Origin: CAYUYV01 sp964474635
Lineage (GTDB): Bacteria; Pseudomonadota; Alphaproteobacteria; JAJFIK01
Direction of reading: 5' to 3'
DNA: 64,000 bases
Assembly (NCBI GenBank): GCA_964474635.1
Contig: CAYYTT010000005.1
Coordinates: 4,018-68,017 of the forward strand
Made by a program: the position numbers and the translations under genes. Below the pieces are notes generated by a model. The model worked only from the letters and a program-made list of their open reading frames with translations. It was not told the origin of the DNA and did not search any database. Shown here piece by piece: positions 17,482 to 26,560 of this stretch (within the stretch, counting starts at the first letter, position 1; each line of letters begins with the position of its first letter).

Positions 17482-18492
17482 TCAGGGCTCGTAGATTTCC
17501 ACGGCGCCGGCCTCGGTGAATACGGTGAAAAAGCCGGCGCCGGCCCCGCCGCCGATCACGAACCAGCGCCCCCCGATGGTGGCCGAGGCAAGGCCATGGC
17601 GCGGCGTGGGCAAGGGGGCCGCCCGGATCCACCGGCCGCGTTTGGGATCGTACACATCATGGGCGTCGAGGGTCTTCAGGGCCTCCGCCGCGACGCCGCC
17701 GGTCACATGGAGCCGTCCGCCAAGCCACGTGGCCGTGTGCCCAGAGCGCGCCCGCGGCATGTCGGGCAGCCGGGTCCAGGACCCCGACGCGATGTCGAGC
17801 TGGTCGACGCGGGCAACAGGGCCGCCTTGCGTGCGTCCGCCCACCGCATAGATCGCATTGCGCCCGTCGCTGACCGCCACCAGGTCCCCGCGCGCCGCCG
17901 GCAGGCGCCAGGCGGTGCGCTCCCAGGTGCCCGAGCGCGGGTCGAAGGTGAGCACGGGCGCCATGGCATCCGAGCCGCCATCCGCGCCCAGCCCGCCCAG
18001 AACATAAAGGCGGCCTGCGGCCGCAACCATGGCATGGCCGGCGCGGGCGTCCGGCATGGCCGGCCCGCTCAGCCAGCGGCCTGTATTGGCGTCGTAGATC
18101 CACAAATCGGAGCGCGGCGCGAGGGATTCCTTGCCGTAGCCTCCGGTCAGATAGATCCGGCCATTGAGCGCCGCCATGCCGAAACGCTCCCGCCCCCCGG
18201 GCATGGCAGGCAGCGGACGCCAGATCTCCGAATAGGGATCGAAAGCCTCAAAGACGTCCCGGGGGCCGAGCACGCTCGCCCCGCCGGCCACATAGATTTC
18301 GCCGTCGAGCACCGCGCTGCCCGAATTCGACCGGGCGGTCTCCATGGGCCGGGAGGACCGCCAGGAGCCATCGGCATGGGCCGGCGCGCCGAAGGTCAGC
18401 CAAGGCAGAAGGAGCATCAAGGTGGCACACAGCCGGGCCACGCATGGCGCGCGCCGGGCTGTGAGGGTCGGGCGGCGATCATCCGCAATCAA
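17482..18492 (-). CDS. Secreted kelch-repeat beta-propeller protein
   Basis: About 336 residues with six kelch motifs (GEIYVAGG, GRIYLTGGYG, GRLYVLGGLG, NAIYAVGG, GRLHVTGG, GRWFVIGGG), each followed by a blade ending in a W-containing strand. This predicts a beta-propeller. A TTG at 18492 is favoured as start because GAGGAG lies nine bases upstream. It gives an N-terminus with R-rich region, hydrophobic core LMLLLPWLTF and cleavage site AHA. A TTG further up at 18519 is possible. The gene follows mgtE by 42 bases on the same strand, so the two are probably co-transcribed. The ligand is unknown. Confidence 0.8.
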   Translation of the reverse strand: MIADDRRPTLTARRAPCVARLCATLMLLLPWLTFGAPAHADGSWRSSRPMETARSNSGSAVLDGEIYVAGGASVLGPRDVFEAFDPYSEIWRPLPAMPGGRERFGMAALNGRIYLTGGYGKESLAPRSDLWIYDANTGRWLSGPAMPDARAGHAMVAAAGRLYVLGGLGADGGSDAMAPVLTFDPRSGTWERTAWRLPAARGDLVAVSDGRNAIYAVGGRTQGGPVARVDQLDIASGSWTRLPDMPRARSGHTATWLGGRLHVTGGVAAEALKTLDAHDVYDPKRGRWIRAAPLPTPRHGLASATIGGRWFVIGGGAGAGFFTVFTEAGAVEIYEP

Positions 18493-18534
18493 GGGTCGGC
18501 ACTCCTCAAGCAAAATCAAGCGTTCGGATCCATG

Positions 18535-20073
18535 TCAGCCGATGAGCACCACGCTGGCAAGTCCGAGGAAAACGAAAAAACCCGCCACATCCGTGACCGT
18601 GGTGACGAAAACCGTGGAAGCGAGGGCCGGATCGGCGCCCGCACGTTGCAAAGACAACGGCACCAGCATCCCGGCAAGGCCCGCAAGCGCCAGATTGACC
18701 ACCATGGCCAGGGCAACAACGGCGCCAAGAGCCACGCTTTGGAACCAGAAGATCGCCACCACGCCCATGATGAGGGCAAAGGCGATGCCGTTAAGTGTGC
18801 CCACAAGGCTCTCCCGCAACACGATGCGCATAGCGTTTGTGGGGGTCAGGTCACGGGTGGCGAGCGCGCGCACGGCCACGGTAAGGGTCTGAGTGCCAGC
18901 GTTCCCGCCCATGGAGGCCACGATGGGCATGAGCACCGCGAGCGCCACGACTTCCTGAATGGACCGGTCGAACATGCTGATCACCAGCGAGGCGAGCACG
19001 GCCGTGAGCAGATTGACGAACAGCCAGGAAAAGCGCTGCCGCATGATGCGCAGCACCGGGTCCGACAGGCCCTCGTCGCCGCCCACGCCGGCGAGGGCGC
19101 GCACATCTTCCTCGGCCTCGTCCTGCATGACTTCCATCATGTCATCGACCGTCAGCATGCCGAGCAGGCGGCCCGCCTCGTCCACCACGGGCGCCGAGAC
19201 CAGGTGGTATTGCTGGAAAAGATAGGCCGCCTCTTCCTGTTCCATGGAGGCGTTGATCCGGATCGGCTCGTCGATGGCAATGACGCTCAAGGCCACGTCG
19301 CGTTTTTGGCGTAGCAGACGACCCAGCGGCACGGAGCCCACGGGCTTGTGGGCCGGATCAACGATGAACAGGTCGAAAAACTCGTCCGGAAGGTCCTCGT
19401 CCTCGCGGGCGTAGTCAATCACCTGGCCCACGGTCCAGGTTTCGGGCACCGCGATCACGTCGCGCTGCATCAGGCGGCCGGCGGAGTATTCCGGGAACTG
19501 AAGGCCCAGCTCCACGGCGGCGCGTTCGCGCTCGGGCACCTGGGCCAGAATTTCCTTCTGGCGGTCTTCTTCCAGGTCTTCGAGCAGATAAACCGCATCG
19601 TCGTTGTCGAGGACCGTGATCGCCTCGGCCAGCACGGCCGGCTCGATCGCCTCCAGCACATCGTCGCGCACGTCCTCGTCGAGTTCGGAGAGCACTTCCG
19701 GATCGAGCGCATCGCCGAGCGCCTTGATCAGGGCTCGCCGCTCGAAGGGGCGGATCAGCTCCAGAAGATCGGCGACATCGGCCACGTGGAGCGGCGCCAC
19801 GAGCGCGCGCACGGCGTCATGGTCGGTGGCGTCGAGCGCCTCTACAACGGCGCGCACGAAATCCGGTGACAGGGTGTAGGTCTCGTCGAGGGCCGAGCGG
19901 GGCGTCTCGGTGACGTCCCGCTCTTGCGCTTGAGGTCCCTCGTCGGCGCCATCCGCCCGGGGCGTTTGGGCGCGCGCGGTTTGAGACAGGGCATCCGTCG
20001 TGGGTTCCGGGATGTTCGGATCCGTTTCCGGGGAGACGGGATCGGGGGCGTTTTTCGGGCTGTCGCCGGTCAT
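18535..20073 (-). CDS. mgtE: MgtE-type magnesium channel/transporter
   Basis: Inner-membrane Mg2+ channel of 512 residues. After an extended acidic, proline-rich N-terminus (about 60 residues, longer than usual), the MgtE N domain (superhelical repeats, about 70-190) and a pair of CBS domains (about 195-325, VGSVPLGRLLR and LGMLTVDDMMEV) lead into five membrane segments (about 345-510). The pore signature PIVASMGGNAGTQTLTVAVR is intact. The N and CBS domains gate the channel by cytosolic Mg2+ in studied MgtE. Strong GGAGGAGA precedes the ATG. No M-box-like leader was recognised upstream. Confidence 0.95.
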   Translation of the reverse strand: MTGDSPKNAPDPVSPETDPNIPEPTTDALSQTARAQTPRADGADEGPQAQERDVTETPRSALDETYTLSPDFVRAVVEALDATDHDAVRALVAPLHVADVADLLELIRPFERRALIKALGDALDPEVLSELDEDVRDDVLEAIEPAVLAEAITVLDNDDAVYLLEDLEEDRQKEILAQVPERERAAVELGLQFPEYSAGRLMQRDVIAVPETWTVGQVIDYAREDEDLPDEFFDLFIVDPAHKPVGSVPLGRLLRQKRDVALSVIAIDEPIRINASMEQEEAAYLFQQYHLVSAPVVDEAGRLLGMLTVDDMMEVMQDEAEEDVRALAGVGGDEGLSDPVLRIMRQRFSWLFVNLLTAVLASLVISMFDRSIQEVVALAVLMPIVASMGGNAGTQTLTVAVRALATRDLTPTNAMRIVLRESLVGTLNGIAFALIMGVVAIFWFQSVALGAVVALAMVVNLALAGLAGMLVPLSLQRAGADPALASTVFVTTVTDVAGFFVFLGLASVVLIG

Positions 20074-20699
20074 GGTGTCTCCTCCGGATCGTCCGTGGGC
20101 GCGGGAATGAGGGTCCCGGGCCCCATGGGTGCATTGGCTGGCTCGTTTTGGCTAAAGGGTCCGGCCAGTCGGCGCGGACTTGGGCACATCGAGGCGGCAG
20201 GGCGCTTACCGAGCGGGCTCGTGCGACGGCAGGTCGTTCGAGTGCGAAGCGATGGAGTACCACCAGGGCGTCGGCAGCGAGTGACAGGTCTGTCCCGCCC
20301 TTGTCAACACCTGTTTCAGCAACCCTCAAGATTTGCGGCGAAAGAGGTGGGGCGGGGGCTCGCACGGGCGAGAGCGGTGCGCCAGCCGGCCCCTCCCTTG
20401 GCCGTCGCGGTACAACCTATCCGGGGCCAAGGCGTGTACCCGGAGGACGATATGCCAAAAGAAGCGCGCCTGGAGATTGCATGGATCTGTACAATCCGTC
20501 ACGATTGACGGCGTGCTCCGTGGGCGATCGGCACTAGCGGTGTGCGGAACGCCCGTGGATATGGCGGCAATGGGCGGAGAACGGGGACTTGGCGGTTCTG
20601 GCTTCGCAGTTGTGTCTTGGTGGTTCTGGCTGGGCGGATTTTGTTTGGGCGGCTTGAGGACGGCTGAACGGTCGACCATCGGTTTTTGGGCGGGGGGAT
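20074..20699. other. 626-base intergenic region between mgtE and the nuclease operon
   Basis: Open frames on both strands are compositional and lack family resemblance or ribosome-binding sites. It must contain the promoters for mgtE (minus) and the nuclease operon (plus). The only structured feature I see is a pair of 16-base direct repeats at 20588 and 20616. Confidence 0.5.
20588..20631 (+). promoter_or_regulatory. Direct-repeat pair upstream of the nuclease operon, possible operator
   Basis: CTTGGCGGTTCTGGCT (20588-20603) and CTTGGTGGTTCTGGCT (20616-20631) differ at one base and start 28 bases apart, about 70-110 bases before the first gene. A paired binding site for a winged-helix regulator is possible; the operon itself encodes one. 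Confidence 0.35.
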
Positions 20700-21761
20700 A
20701 TGACGGCGGGCGGGCAATTGAGGCACGGTCCGGGAGGGCACGCAGACCGGCCAGTCTTGTTTTGGCCCGGCGCCGGCCTGGAAGCGGTGCGGGACGAGGC
20801 CATGCGTCTCGGGTGGTCCGTGTTGCCCCTCACGCCGCCCTTTGAGCAGGCCCCGTGCCATGGCGTCCGGAGCCTTGTCCTTGGCGCGCTGGTCGATGCG
20901 GTGGTCCCGATCCTGACGCCCACTTTCGAGGCCGATGGCGGCCTGCGGCGTGACCGGGTCCTGTCCCTCGTCGATGAGATCGGTCTGGCTTCGCCACCGC
21001 AAGGGCGGTGCCTTAATGCGCTTGTCGACCGCTGTGCCCATGGCGCGGGCGACGGCCCGATGGGCGCGGCGCAATCGATCCTCCAGGATTTTGCCGAACC
21101 TGATGTGCTGCGAGCCTGCCTTGCCCTCGTGCAAGGGCTCCGGCGGGCAAGGACCATGGTGCTTTTGATCGATGTGCCCGCCGGCCTGCCTTCGGACGTG
21201 GCCGAGCGCCTTGAGGACACGGTGATCAGCCTGTCGGCGTCCTGTCCGGCGCGGCTGTGGCTTGTGGCGCCTGACGGGGGCGGGTTCACGCGGATCGACC
21301 GGGCCCGGCTCAACACTGAACCGCCTGGGCTGCGGCCACCCGATCCGATCCGCTTTCCACCTCTCAGCGGCCAGCCGAAGGCGACTAGCCGCGTTGAACA
21401 GGCATTGGAGGCGGCCTTGGCGCGCCGCGCCTGGGCCATGGACCGGCATTGGAACCGGTCGGTCCATCTCGGCGGACACGAAAATCCGATCAACGTCGAT
21501 CTCATGTGGGAAGACGCACGGCTCATCGTCGAATGCGATGGCCCGGATCATCTTCAGCCGGACAAATATGCCGCCGACCGCCGACGCGACCGGGCGCTGC
21601 AGGCGCGGGGCTATCGCGTGCTGCGCTTTCCCAATGACGAGATCGTGGAGGACACGGAGCGGGTCTGCACCGAAATCGAGAGCTTCCTCACGCAAGCCTT
21701 GAGCGAAAGAGGGCAGTCCGGACCAATGGAGCCTGCGCTGACGGAGAAAAACGGATCATGA
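20700..21761 (+). CDS. DUF559/Vsr-like PD-(D/E)XK nuclease-domain protein
   Basis: First gene of a three-gene operon. Residues about 230-340 form a DUF559-type restriction-endonuclease fold: VDLMW (aspartate near 268), LIVECDGPDH (glutamate near 277), then DRRRDRALQARGYRVLRFPN. This is the order expected for a metal-dependent DNA nuclease. The N-terminal 230 residues are unrecognised; segments such as RTMVLLIDVPAGL and PARLWLVAPDG resemble a Walker-B strand and sensor strand without any Walker A, so a degenerate ATPase-like fold is one guess. The ATG follows a G-rich GGGGGGAT. Its stop overlaps the next start as ATGA, indicating translational coupling. Probable role: nuclease effector of the system. 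Confidence 0.7.
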   Translation: MTAGGQLRHGPGGHADRPVLFWPGAGLEAVRDEAMRLGWSVLPLTPPFEQAPCHGVRSLVLGALVDAVVPILTPTFEADGGLRRDRVLSLVDEIGLASPPQGRCLNALVDRCAHGAGDGPMGAAQSILQDFAEPDVLRACLALVQGLRRARTMVLLIDVPAGLPSDVAERLEDTVISLSASCPARLWLVAPDGGGFTRIDRARLNTEPPGLRPPDPIRFPPLSGQPKATSRVEQALEAALARRAWAMDRHWNRSVHLGGHENPINVDLMWEDARLIVECDGPDHLQPDKYAADRRRDRALQARGYRVLRFPNDEIVEDTERVCTEIESFLTQALSERGQSGPMEPALTEKNGS

Positions 21762-22447
21762 CCTACGGCGTGCCACAAATCGCGACCCTGGTCGTCCTGG
21801 CAGGCCAGGGCGGGGAGTCGACCTTGGCGGATCTGGGCAAAATCCACGGCGTGAACCTTGCGAAAAAGGCGCGCGACAAGCTGGAGGCGGATGGTCTCAT
21901 CACGGCCCGTAGAGAAACCAAACCTCAGCGAACGGATCTCACATTGACGGATGCAGGCTGGGCATTGGTCGAGGATCTCATGACGGCTGCTCCGGACGAG
22001 AGCCGTCCTCCCCGCGCCGGTGCCCTCTGGGGCGCCATGCACAGCCTCTTGGCGGCGAACCGGGCAAAGGCGAAAGCCGCCGGCGGCCTGCGTGCGCTGT
22101 GGGGCGAGGGGGCGGATAGTCCCGGGCCAAGTGCAACCGGGACGGAACCTGGGCAGGCGCCGTCCTTGGGCGCAGCGCTGCCCGACGGCGATTTGCCCCT
22201 TGCGATCCGGGCCGCCTATCGCGCCTTGGCGGCCTATGACAACGGTTGGGTCCTGTTGCGGGACCTGCGTCCGAAACTGGCCCAATGGTCGCGGCGCGAC
22301 GTGGACGAAGCGCTCAAAGAGATGCGCCAAAACGATGAAATCGATCTTGAGACCAATGACGATGCGGGCGCGGTGACCGAAGCCGACCGGAACGCTGCGA
22401 TCCGGATTGGCCTGACCGACATGCATTTCGTCCGGTGTTCAGCATAA
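21758..22447 (+). CDS. Double winged-helix protein of the nuclease/ATPase operon
   Basis: 229 residues. The first 70 are a clear MarR-like winged helix (STLADLGKIHGVN...ARDKLEADGLITARRE...LTLTDAGW). An alanine/glycine/proline-rich linker follows, then a second winged-helix-like domain (about 155-229: AIRAAYRALAAYDNGWVLL, RRDVDEALKEMRQNDEID, ending GLTDMHFVRC). It could bind DNA as the specificity or adaptor subunit, or regulate the operon. It overlaps the nuclease gene by four bases and is ten bases from the ATPase gene, so all three are surely co-expressed. No named family is claimed. Confidence 0.65.
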   Translation: MTYGVPQIATLVVLAGQGGESTLADLGKIHGVNLAKKARDKLEADGLITARRETKPQRTDLTLTDAGWALVEDLMTAAPDESRPPRAGALWGAMHSLLAANRAKAKAAGGLRALWGEGADSPGPSATGTEPGQAPSLGAALPDGDLPLAIRAAYRALAAYDNGWVLLRDLRPKLAQWSRRDVDEALKEMRQNDEIDLETNDDAGAVTEADRNAAIRIGLTDMHFVRCSA

Positions 22448-22457
22448 GCGAGTAGAG

Positions 22458-25400
22458 ATGACTGAGAGCGTGGAATTGCCGCCTAAACCGAGGAAAAAAG
22501 CCAAATCGATCCTTGTGCCGCCAGATACGGGGGATCCCAACGAGGCCTGGGAGGCCTTTGAACTGGACCTTGAGGACAAGATCCGTTCAGGGACCGTTTC
22601 AGCGAATGATCCCAAGGTGGCGGAGTGCAAGGGTGCAATTCGCGTGCACAAGGAACTGGTGGCCCTTGAGGCTGTCAGCCTGCAGCGTGTCATGAATCCA
22701 TCGGATATTTGGACAGGTCCCCCGATCCACATCGACGGTGTGAACCGGACGATTTTCGATGAAGTAATGCGGTATTTTCAGCAGTGCAAAAAAGGTCTGC
22801 CAAAGCATAATGTTGCCCTGCAGGGAAGCCGTGGTACCGGAAAATCCCATCTTTTAGGGTGGTTGAACCGGGAAATCACGAGAGGCGGAGATCTTTTTGT
22901 CCTCGTTGATCTCAATCAAACCGACCAGTTTTGGGAAAGTCTGGTCCAGTCCTATCTCGACGCCCTCAATCGACGCGGTGAACATGGACGGGAACAATAT
23001 GAAGTGGTGGTTTCGGCGCTGATTGAGCGGCTTGATTTGTCGGCTGGTCATCGTGACGCCATCGCACATGGCCAATTTTTTTCCGAGATTTTGCAACGTG
23101 TCCGAGCCAGCGCGCAGTACCAACTTGGCGTGTCGCCGACGGACCGCAAGACATCGGATGTTGTGATATCCCTCCTTCTGCGGAATTCTTCCGACGATAA
23201 CGCCCGCTTCTCCGCGATCTCCCTTCTTCAGGGCATGAGATTCGCACCCAATGAGCTGCGTGATCTTTGTATTCGGTCTACAGAACTGTCCCCGCGGGAT
23301 GTTATCCGAGCCCTCCACAGGATCTTCGCGTTTTGTGGGCTTTCCACGATGGTTGCCTTCGATCAGATGGACTGGCTCAACACCGGGCCGGGTGTCTCGG
23401 ACCCTCGCGTGAACCTCCACCGGTTTACGAACGACATGATGGATTTCACGGCCGATTGTGCGCGAAAGGATGCTCTTGCCCTTGTTGCACTATCTTGTTT
23501 GCCGACCACCTGGGATCGATTGGTGCGCCAACTTTTGCCGATGGCGCAGCGATTTTCCTATCAGCCCACGCTCAAGCGGCTTCCGTCCGCTGAAATCGGA
23601 GAGCAATTGATCGCCGCGTATTTGGGCCGCGCTTATGAACGGGTCGGCTTTCAGCCGCCCTATCCAACCTGGCCCATCAAACCTTCGGCATTTGCATCGT
23701 CCACGGATCTCACGGCGCGGCAAATCATCATCGCGACGGATAACAAAATCCGGGACATGCGGCTGAAAGGCGCCGTTAGCGAAATTGACGACCTGATGGG
23801 CGATCCGCCCGTGCCGCCGCCGCCTGACACGCCCTCGGGAGACTATTCCTCGATCCAACGTCGATTTCAGCGCTATCGTCAGCAGGTGCAGGTTCCTGAA
23901 CTTGATAGTGGAGACAAGCTCGATGAGGCCTTGCCGCCACTTCTTTACGCGGGCCTCAAGGCGTTCAGCATCGAAGCGGGCAACGCTGAGGACATTAAGG
24001 TCGATGAACCGTCGCCTCGCAGTCCCATGCCGCTCCATGCCCGGCTTCGCCGCGTCATTGACCCCGAAACGGAGGTCGACGAGCATTGGTCCTTCCGGGC
24101 GATTGTGGAGGGTCACCCGCGCGCGACACTCACCCGGCTGAACAATGCGATAACCCAGTCGGCCCTCGGTGTGCGCCGGTCGCTCATCGTGCTGCGCAAT
24201 GAGGCCTGGCCCGGTGGCAAAAAGAACAATGAGGCCTTCGATGCATTCAAGAACAAGGGCGGGCGCGTGGCGCCGCTTGCTGGAGATGATTTGAAGACCT
24301 TCGCCGCGCTGCGCAAGCTCTTCGCGGAACAACCGTTGGGCCTTGAGGGATGGCTGGTGCAGGAGCGCCCGGCGGGCAAAACGGGGCTCCTCTCCCAGAT
24401 TGATCTGAAGGCGGATGCGGTCGATCAGAAAGGCAAGCTCTCCGAAGACAAATCGTCTGGCGGCGACTCGGCCGTTAGTGGCGAAAAAACCCCCGATAAA
24501 CGTCCGCCTACCCCCACTCCTGTCCCTGACGTCGACGAGCCCGTCCCCGATGACGCAATTCCCTTGGGGCGGAACATGGCGACGGGGCGGCCCGTTTCGG
24601 TGAAGCTGGAGATGTTGCGCCGGCATACGGTGATTTTCGCCGGTTCAGGGTCGGGCAAGACGGTGCTCATTCGGCGGATGATCGAGGAATGTGCCCTCAA
24701 AGGCGTATCGGCCATCGTGCTTGACCCTAACAACGATCTTTCGCGCCTCGGTCTGCCCTGGCCGGACGGGGAGGCGCCCACGCCGTGGAGCGAGGACGAC
24801 CGGGCCAAGGCCAAGGCCTATCATGAGGGTACGGAGGTTCTCGTCTGGACGCCGCGCGTGAGCCGCGGGCGCCCGCTCAGCTTCCGCGCCCTGCCGGATT
24901 TCACGGCGCTCAAGGACGACAAGGACGCCTTCGACACCGCCATCACCAACACGGTCGAAACCCTGTCGCCGCTCGCCGGGCTGCCGCCGCGCAACCGCAC
25001 GCGCACGCTCAATCAGGCCGTCTTCAAGGAGGCCCTCATCGGCTTTGTTGAAGCGGGTGGGACAGAGCTTCAGGATTTCATCGGTTATCTGACGGGACTG
25101 CCGGAGGACGCGTCCCTCATCGCCGATGCTCCCAAACTCGCCGCCGATATGGGCCAGAGCCTGCTCGCCGCGACGGTGATGGACCCGCTCCTGAGCGGTG
25201 AGGGCGCGCTCGGTGATCCGGGCCCCTTGCTGACCCCAGCCAAGGGCAAAAAAGCGCGCATTTCAGTGATCAGCCTTGTGGGTCTTCCGACCCAGGAGCA
25301 ACAGCAGAACTTCGTTGCCCAGCTTCAAATGGATCTGTTTTCCTGGTTCAAGAAAAATCCGGCTAAGGACAAGCCCTTGGGCGGTCTGCTGGTCATGGAT

Positions 25401-25793
25401 GAGGCGCAGATTTTCGCCGCCTCCTCCGGCGCCCAGTCGGCCTGTCTGGAAACGACCCTGATGCTGTCGTCCCAGGCGCGTAAATTCGGCCTTGGGCTGA
25501 TCTTCGCCACCCAGGCGCCGCGCGGCCTGCACAACCGCATTCCGGGCAACGCGACGACACAGTTTTACGGTCGCATCACCGTACCGGCGCAGATCGAAGC
25601 GGCCCGCGACGCGGCCGCCGCCAAGGGCGGCAACGTGGATGATATCGGTCAGCTCACGGTGGGTCAGTATTACGCGGCGAGCGAAGGCGTCGATCAGCAG
25701 AAGATCCGCACACCCATGTGCCTGAGCTATCACCCTCCCACCGCGCTCACCCAGGAAGACATTGTCGATCTGGCGCGGGGCAAGGGCAGGTGA
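22458..25793 (+). CDS. Double P-loop ATPase with C-terminal HerA/VirB4-like module
   Basis: 1111 residues with two ATPase modules. Module 1: Walker A GSRGTGKSH near residue 125, a Walker-B-like MVAFDQMD near 298, and a sensor-like strand LVALSCLPTTW. This looks like an ORC/Cdc6 or STAND-type AAA+ with DQ instead of DE. A middle region (about 460-700) has an FRAIVEG/RRSLIVLRNEAW segment, then a charged proline-rich linker. Module 2: Walker A GSGSGKTV near 730, DPNNDLSRLG, Walker B GGLLVMDEAQIF near 976, and LGLIFATQAPRGL, as in HerA/VirB4/FtsK-like DNA translocases. The first half is much AT-richer than the second (26 of 60 G/C at 22741-22800 versus 46 of 60 at 24841-24900). Likely a DNA-motor component of a defence or DNA-processing complex. 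Confidence 0.75.
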   Translation: MTESVELPPKPRKKAKSILVPPDTGDPNEAWEAFELDLEDKIRSGTVSANDPKVAECKGAIRVHKELVALEAVSLQRVMNPSDIWTGPPIHIDGVNRTIFDEVMRYFQQCKKGLPKHNVALQGSRGTGKSHLLGWLNREITRGGDLFVLVDLNQTDQFWESLVQSYLDALNRRGEHGREQYEVVVSALIERLDLSAGHRDAIAHGQFFSEILQRVRASAQYQLGVSPTDRKTSDVVISLLLRNSSDDNARFSAISLLQGMRFAPNELRDLCIRSTELSPRDVIRALHRIFAFCGLSTMVAFDQMDWLNTGPGVSDPRVNLHRFTNDMMDFTADCARKDALALVALSCLPTTWDRLVRQLLPMAQRFSYQPTLKRLPSAEIGEQLIAAYLGRAYERVGFQPPYPTWPIKPSAFASSTDLTARQIIIATDNKIRDMRLKGAVSEIDDLMGDPPVPPPPDTPSGDYSSIQRRFQRYRQQVQVPELDSGDKLDEALPPLLYAGLKAFSIEAGNAEDIKVDEPSPRSPMPLHARLRRVIDPETEVDEHWSFRAIVEGHPRATLTRLNNAITQSALGVRRSLIVLRNEAWPGGKKNNEAFDAFKNKGGRVAPLAGDDLKTFAALRKLFAEQPLGLEGWLVQERPAGKTGLLSQIDLKADAVDQKGKLSEDKSSGGDSAVSGEKTPDKRPPTPTPVPDVDEPVPDDAIPLGRNMATGRPVSVKLEMLRRHTVIFAGSGSGKTVLIRRMIEECALKGVSAIVLDPNNDLSRLGLPWPDGEAPTPWSEDDRAKAKAYHEGTEVLVWTPRVSRGRPLSFRALPDFTALKDDKDAFDTAITNTVETLSPLAGLPPRNRTRTLNQAVFKEALIGFVEAGGTELQDFIGYLTGLPEDASLIADAPKLAADMGQSLLAATVMDPLLSGEGALGDPGPLLTPAKGKKARISVISLVGLPTQEQQQNFVAQLQMDLFSWFKKNPAKDKPLGGLLVMDEAQIFAASSGAQSACLETTLMLSSQARKFGLGLIFATQAPRGLHNRIPGNATTQFYGRITVPAQIEAARDAAAAKGGNVDDIGQLTVGQYYAASEGVDQQKIRTPMCLSYHPPTALTQEDIVDLARGKGR

Positions 25794-25806
25794 GGGCCGG
25801 TTCCCC

Positions 25807-26331
25807 TCACAGGCGATAGCGGATCTGATCGGTCCAGAAGCGCTCCAGGCGGCGCAGGGTGACGTTCAGGTCCACGATGGACTCATCTGAAATGCCGCCC
25901 GCCTCGCGGATCGAGGTCATGTGCCGCTGGAACAGGGCCGTGACGAGATCGCGCACCTCGCGCCCGCATACGGTCAGGCTGATGCGTACGGAGCGCCGGT
26001 CGGTCTCGGAACGCTCATGGCGCAGATAGCCCAGATCCACGAGTTTTTTCAGATTGTAAGAGACGTTCGAGCCCAGATAGTGGCCCCGCGTGCGCAGCTC
26101 GCCGGCCGTCATTTCATTGTCGCCGATATTGAACAGCAACATGGCCTGCACGCTGTTGATGTCGGAGCGGCCAACCCGGTCAAGCTCGTCCTTGATGACG
26201 TCAAGGAGTTGGCGGTGCAGGCGCTCGATCAGGGTCAGGGCCGTCAAATAGGTGCTGAACCGGTCCTGGGGTTCGTCGTTGCCCCACGGATCCATGGGAT
26301 CGACCACCCGTGCCATGCCTGCTGCCGCCAT
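25807..26331 (-). CDS. ldtR: LdtR-like MarR-family regulator
   Basis: Winged-helix regulator of 174 residues. The core (TALTLIERLHRQLLDVIKDE, then GRSDINSVQAMLLFNIGD and RGHYLGSNVSYNLKKLVDLG) closely matches the alphaproteobacterial LdtR group, which in Liberibacter controls an L,D-transpeptidase and cell-wall stress response. The start at 26331 is chosen for GGAGG and AAGGGT upstream; the open frame extends 23 codons further without support. It is convergent with the ATPase operon and divergent from the TIR protein. No L,D-transpeptidase gene lies nearby, so the regulon must be elsewhere. It is probably resident chromosomal DNA, marking the edge of the operon. Confidence 0.82.
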   Translation of the reverse strand: MAAAGMARVVDPMDPWGNDEPQDRFSTYLTALTLIERLHRQLLDVIKDELDRVGRSDINSVQAMLLFNIGDNEMTAGELRTRGHYLGSNVSYNLKKLVDLGYLRHERSETDRRSVRISLTVCGREVRDLVTALFQRHMTSIREAGGISDESIVDLNVTLRRLERFWTDQIRYRL

Positions 26332-26560
26332 ACCCTTGACCTCCCCACGCCAACGCAACCGCCGGCCGTGCCGGCGCAACCCCAAACCGGGTCCGACCAT
26401 ACGGCTTTGGCGTTAAGCGGGGCTGAATCGGCCCGCTTCGGGCCGCTGTCCCAGCTCGCAGCGCGCATTTGACACCCTGCAGGCGCACAAAAGCGTGCTC
26501 GTTCCCCCAACCACGGAGATTGACAGTCGGGTGTCGGCACGGGCGAAATAAGGGAGCGGG

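Noticed and set aside
20326..20679. 117-codon minus-strand frame in the mgtE-nuclease interval
   Set aside because: Low-complexity P/S/R residues, no ribosome-binding site, overlaps the likely promoter with direct repeats.
22458..25793. Assignment of the operon to BREX (PglY/BrxC) or Dpt systems
   Set aside because: No methyltransferase, PglZ, DptG or phosphorothioation genes are present and the nuclease is DUF559-like; lengths and gene order differ.
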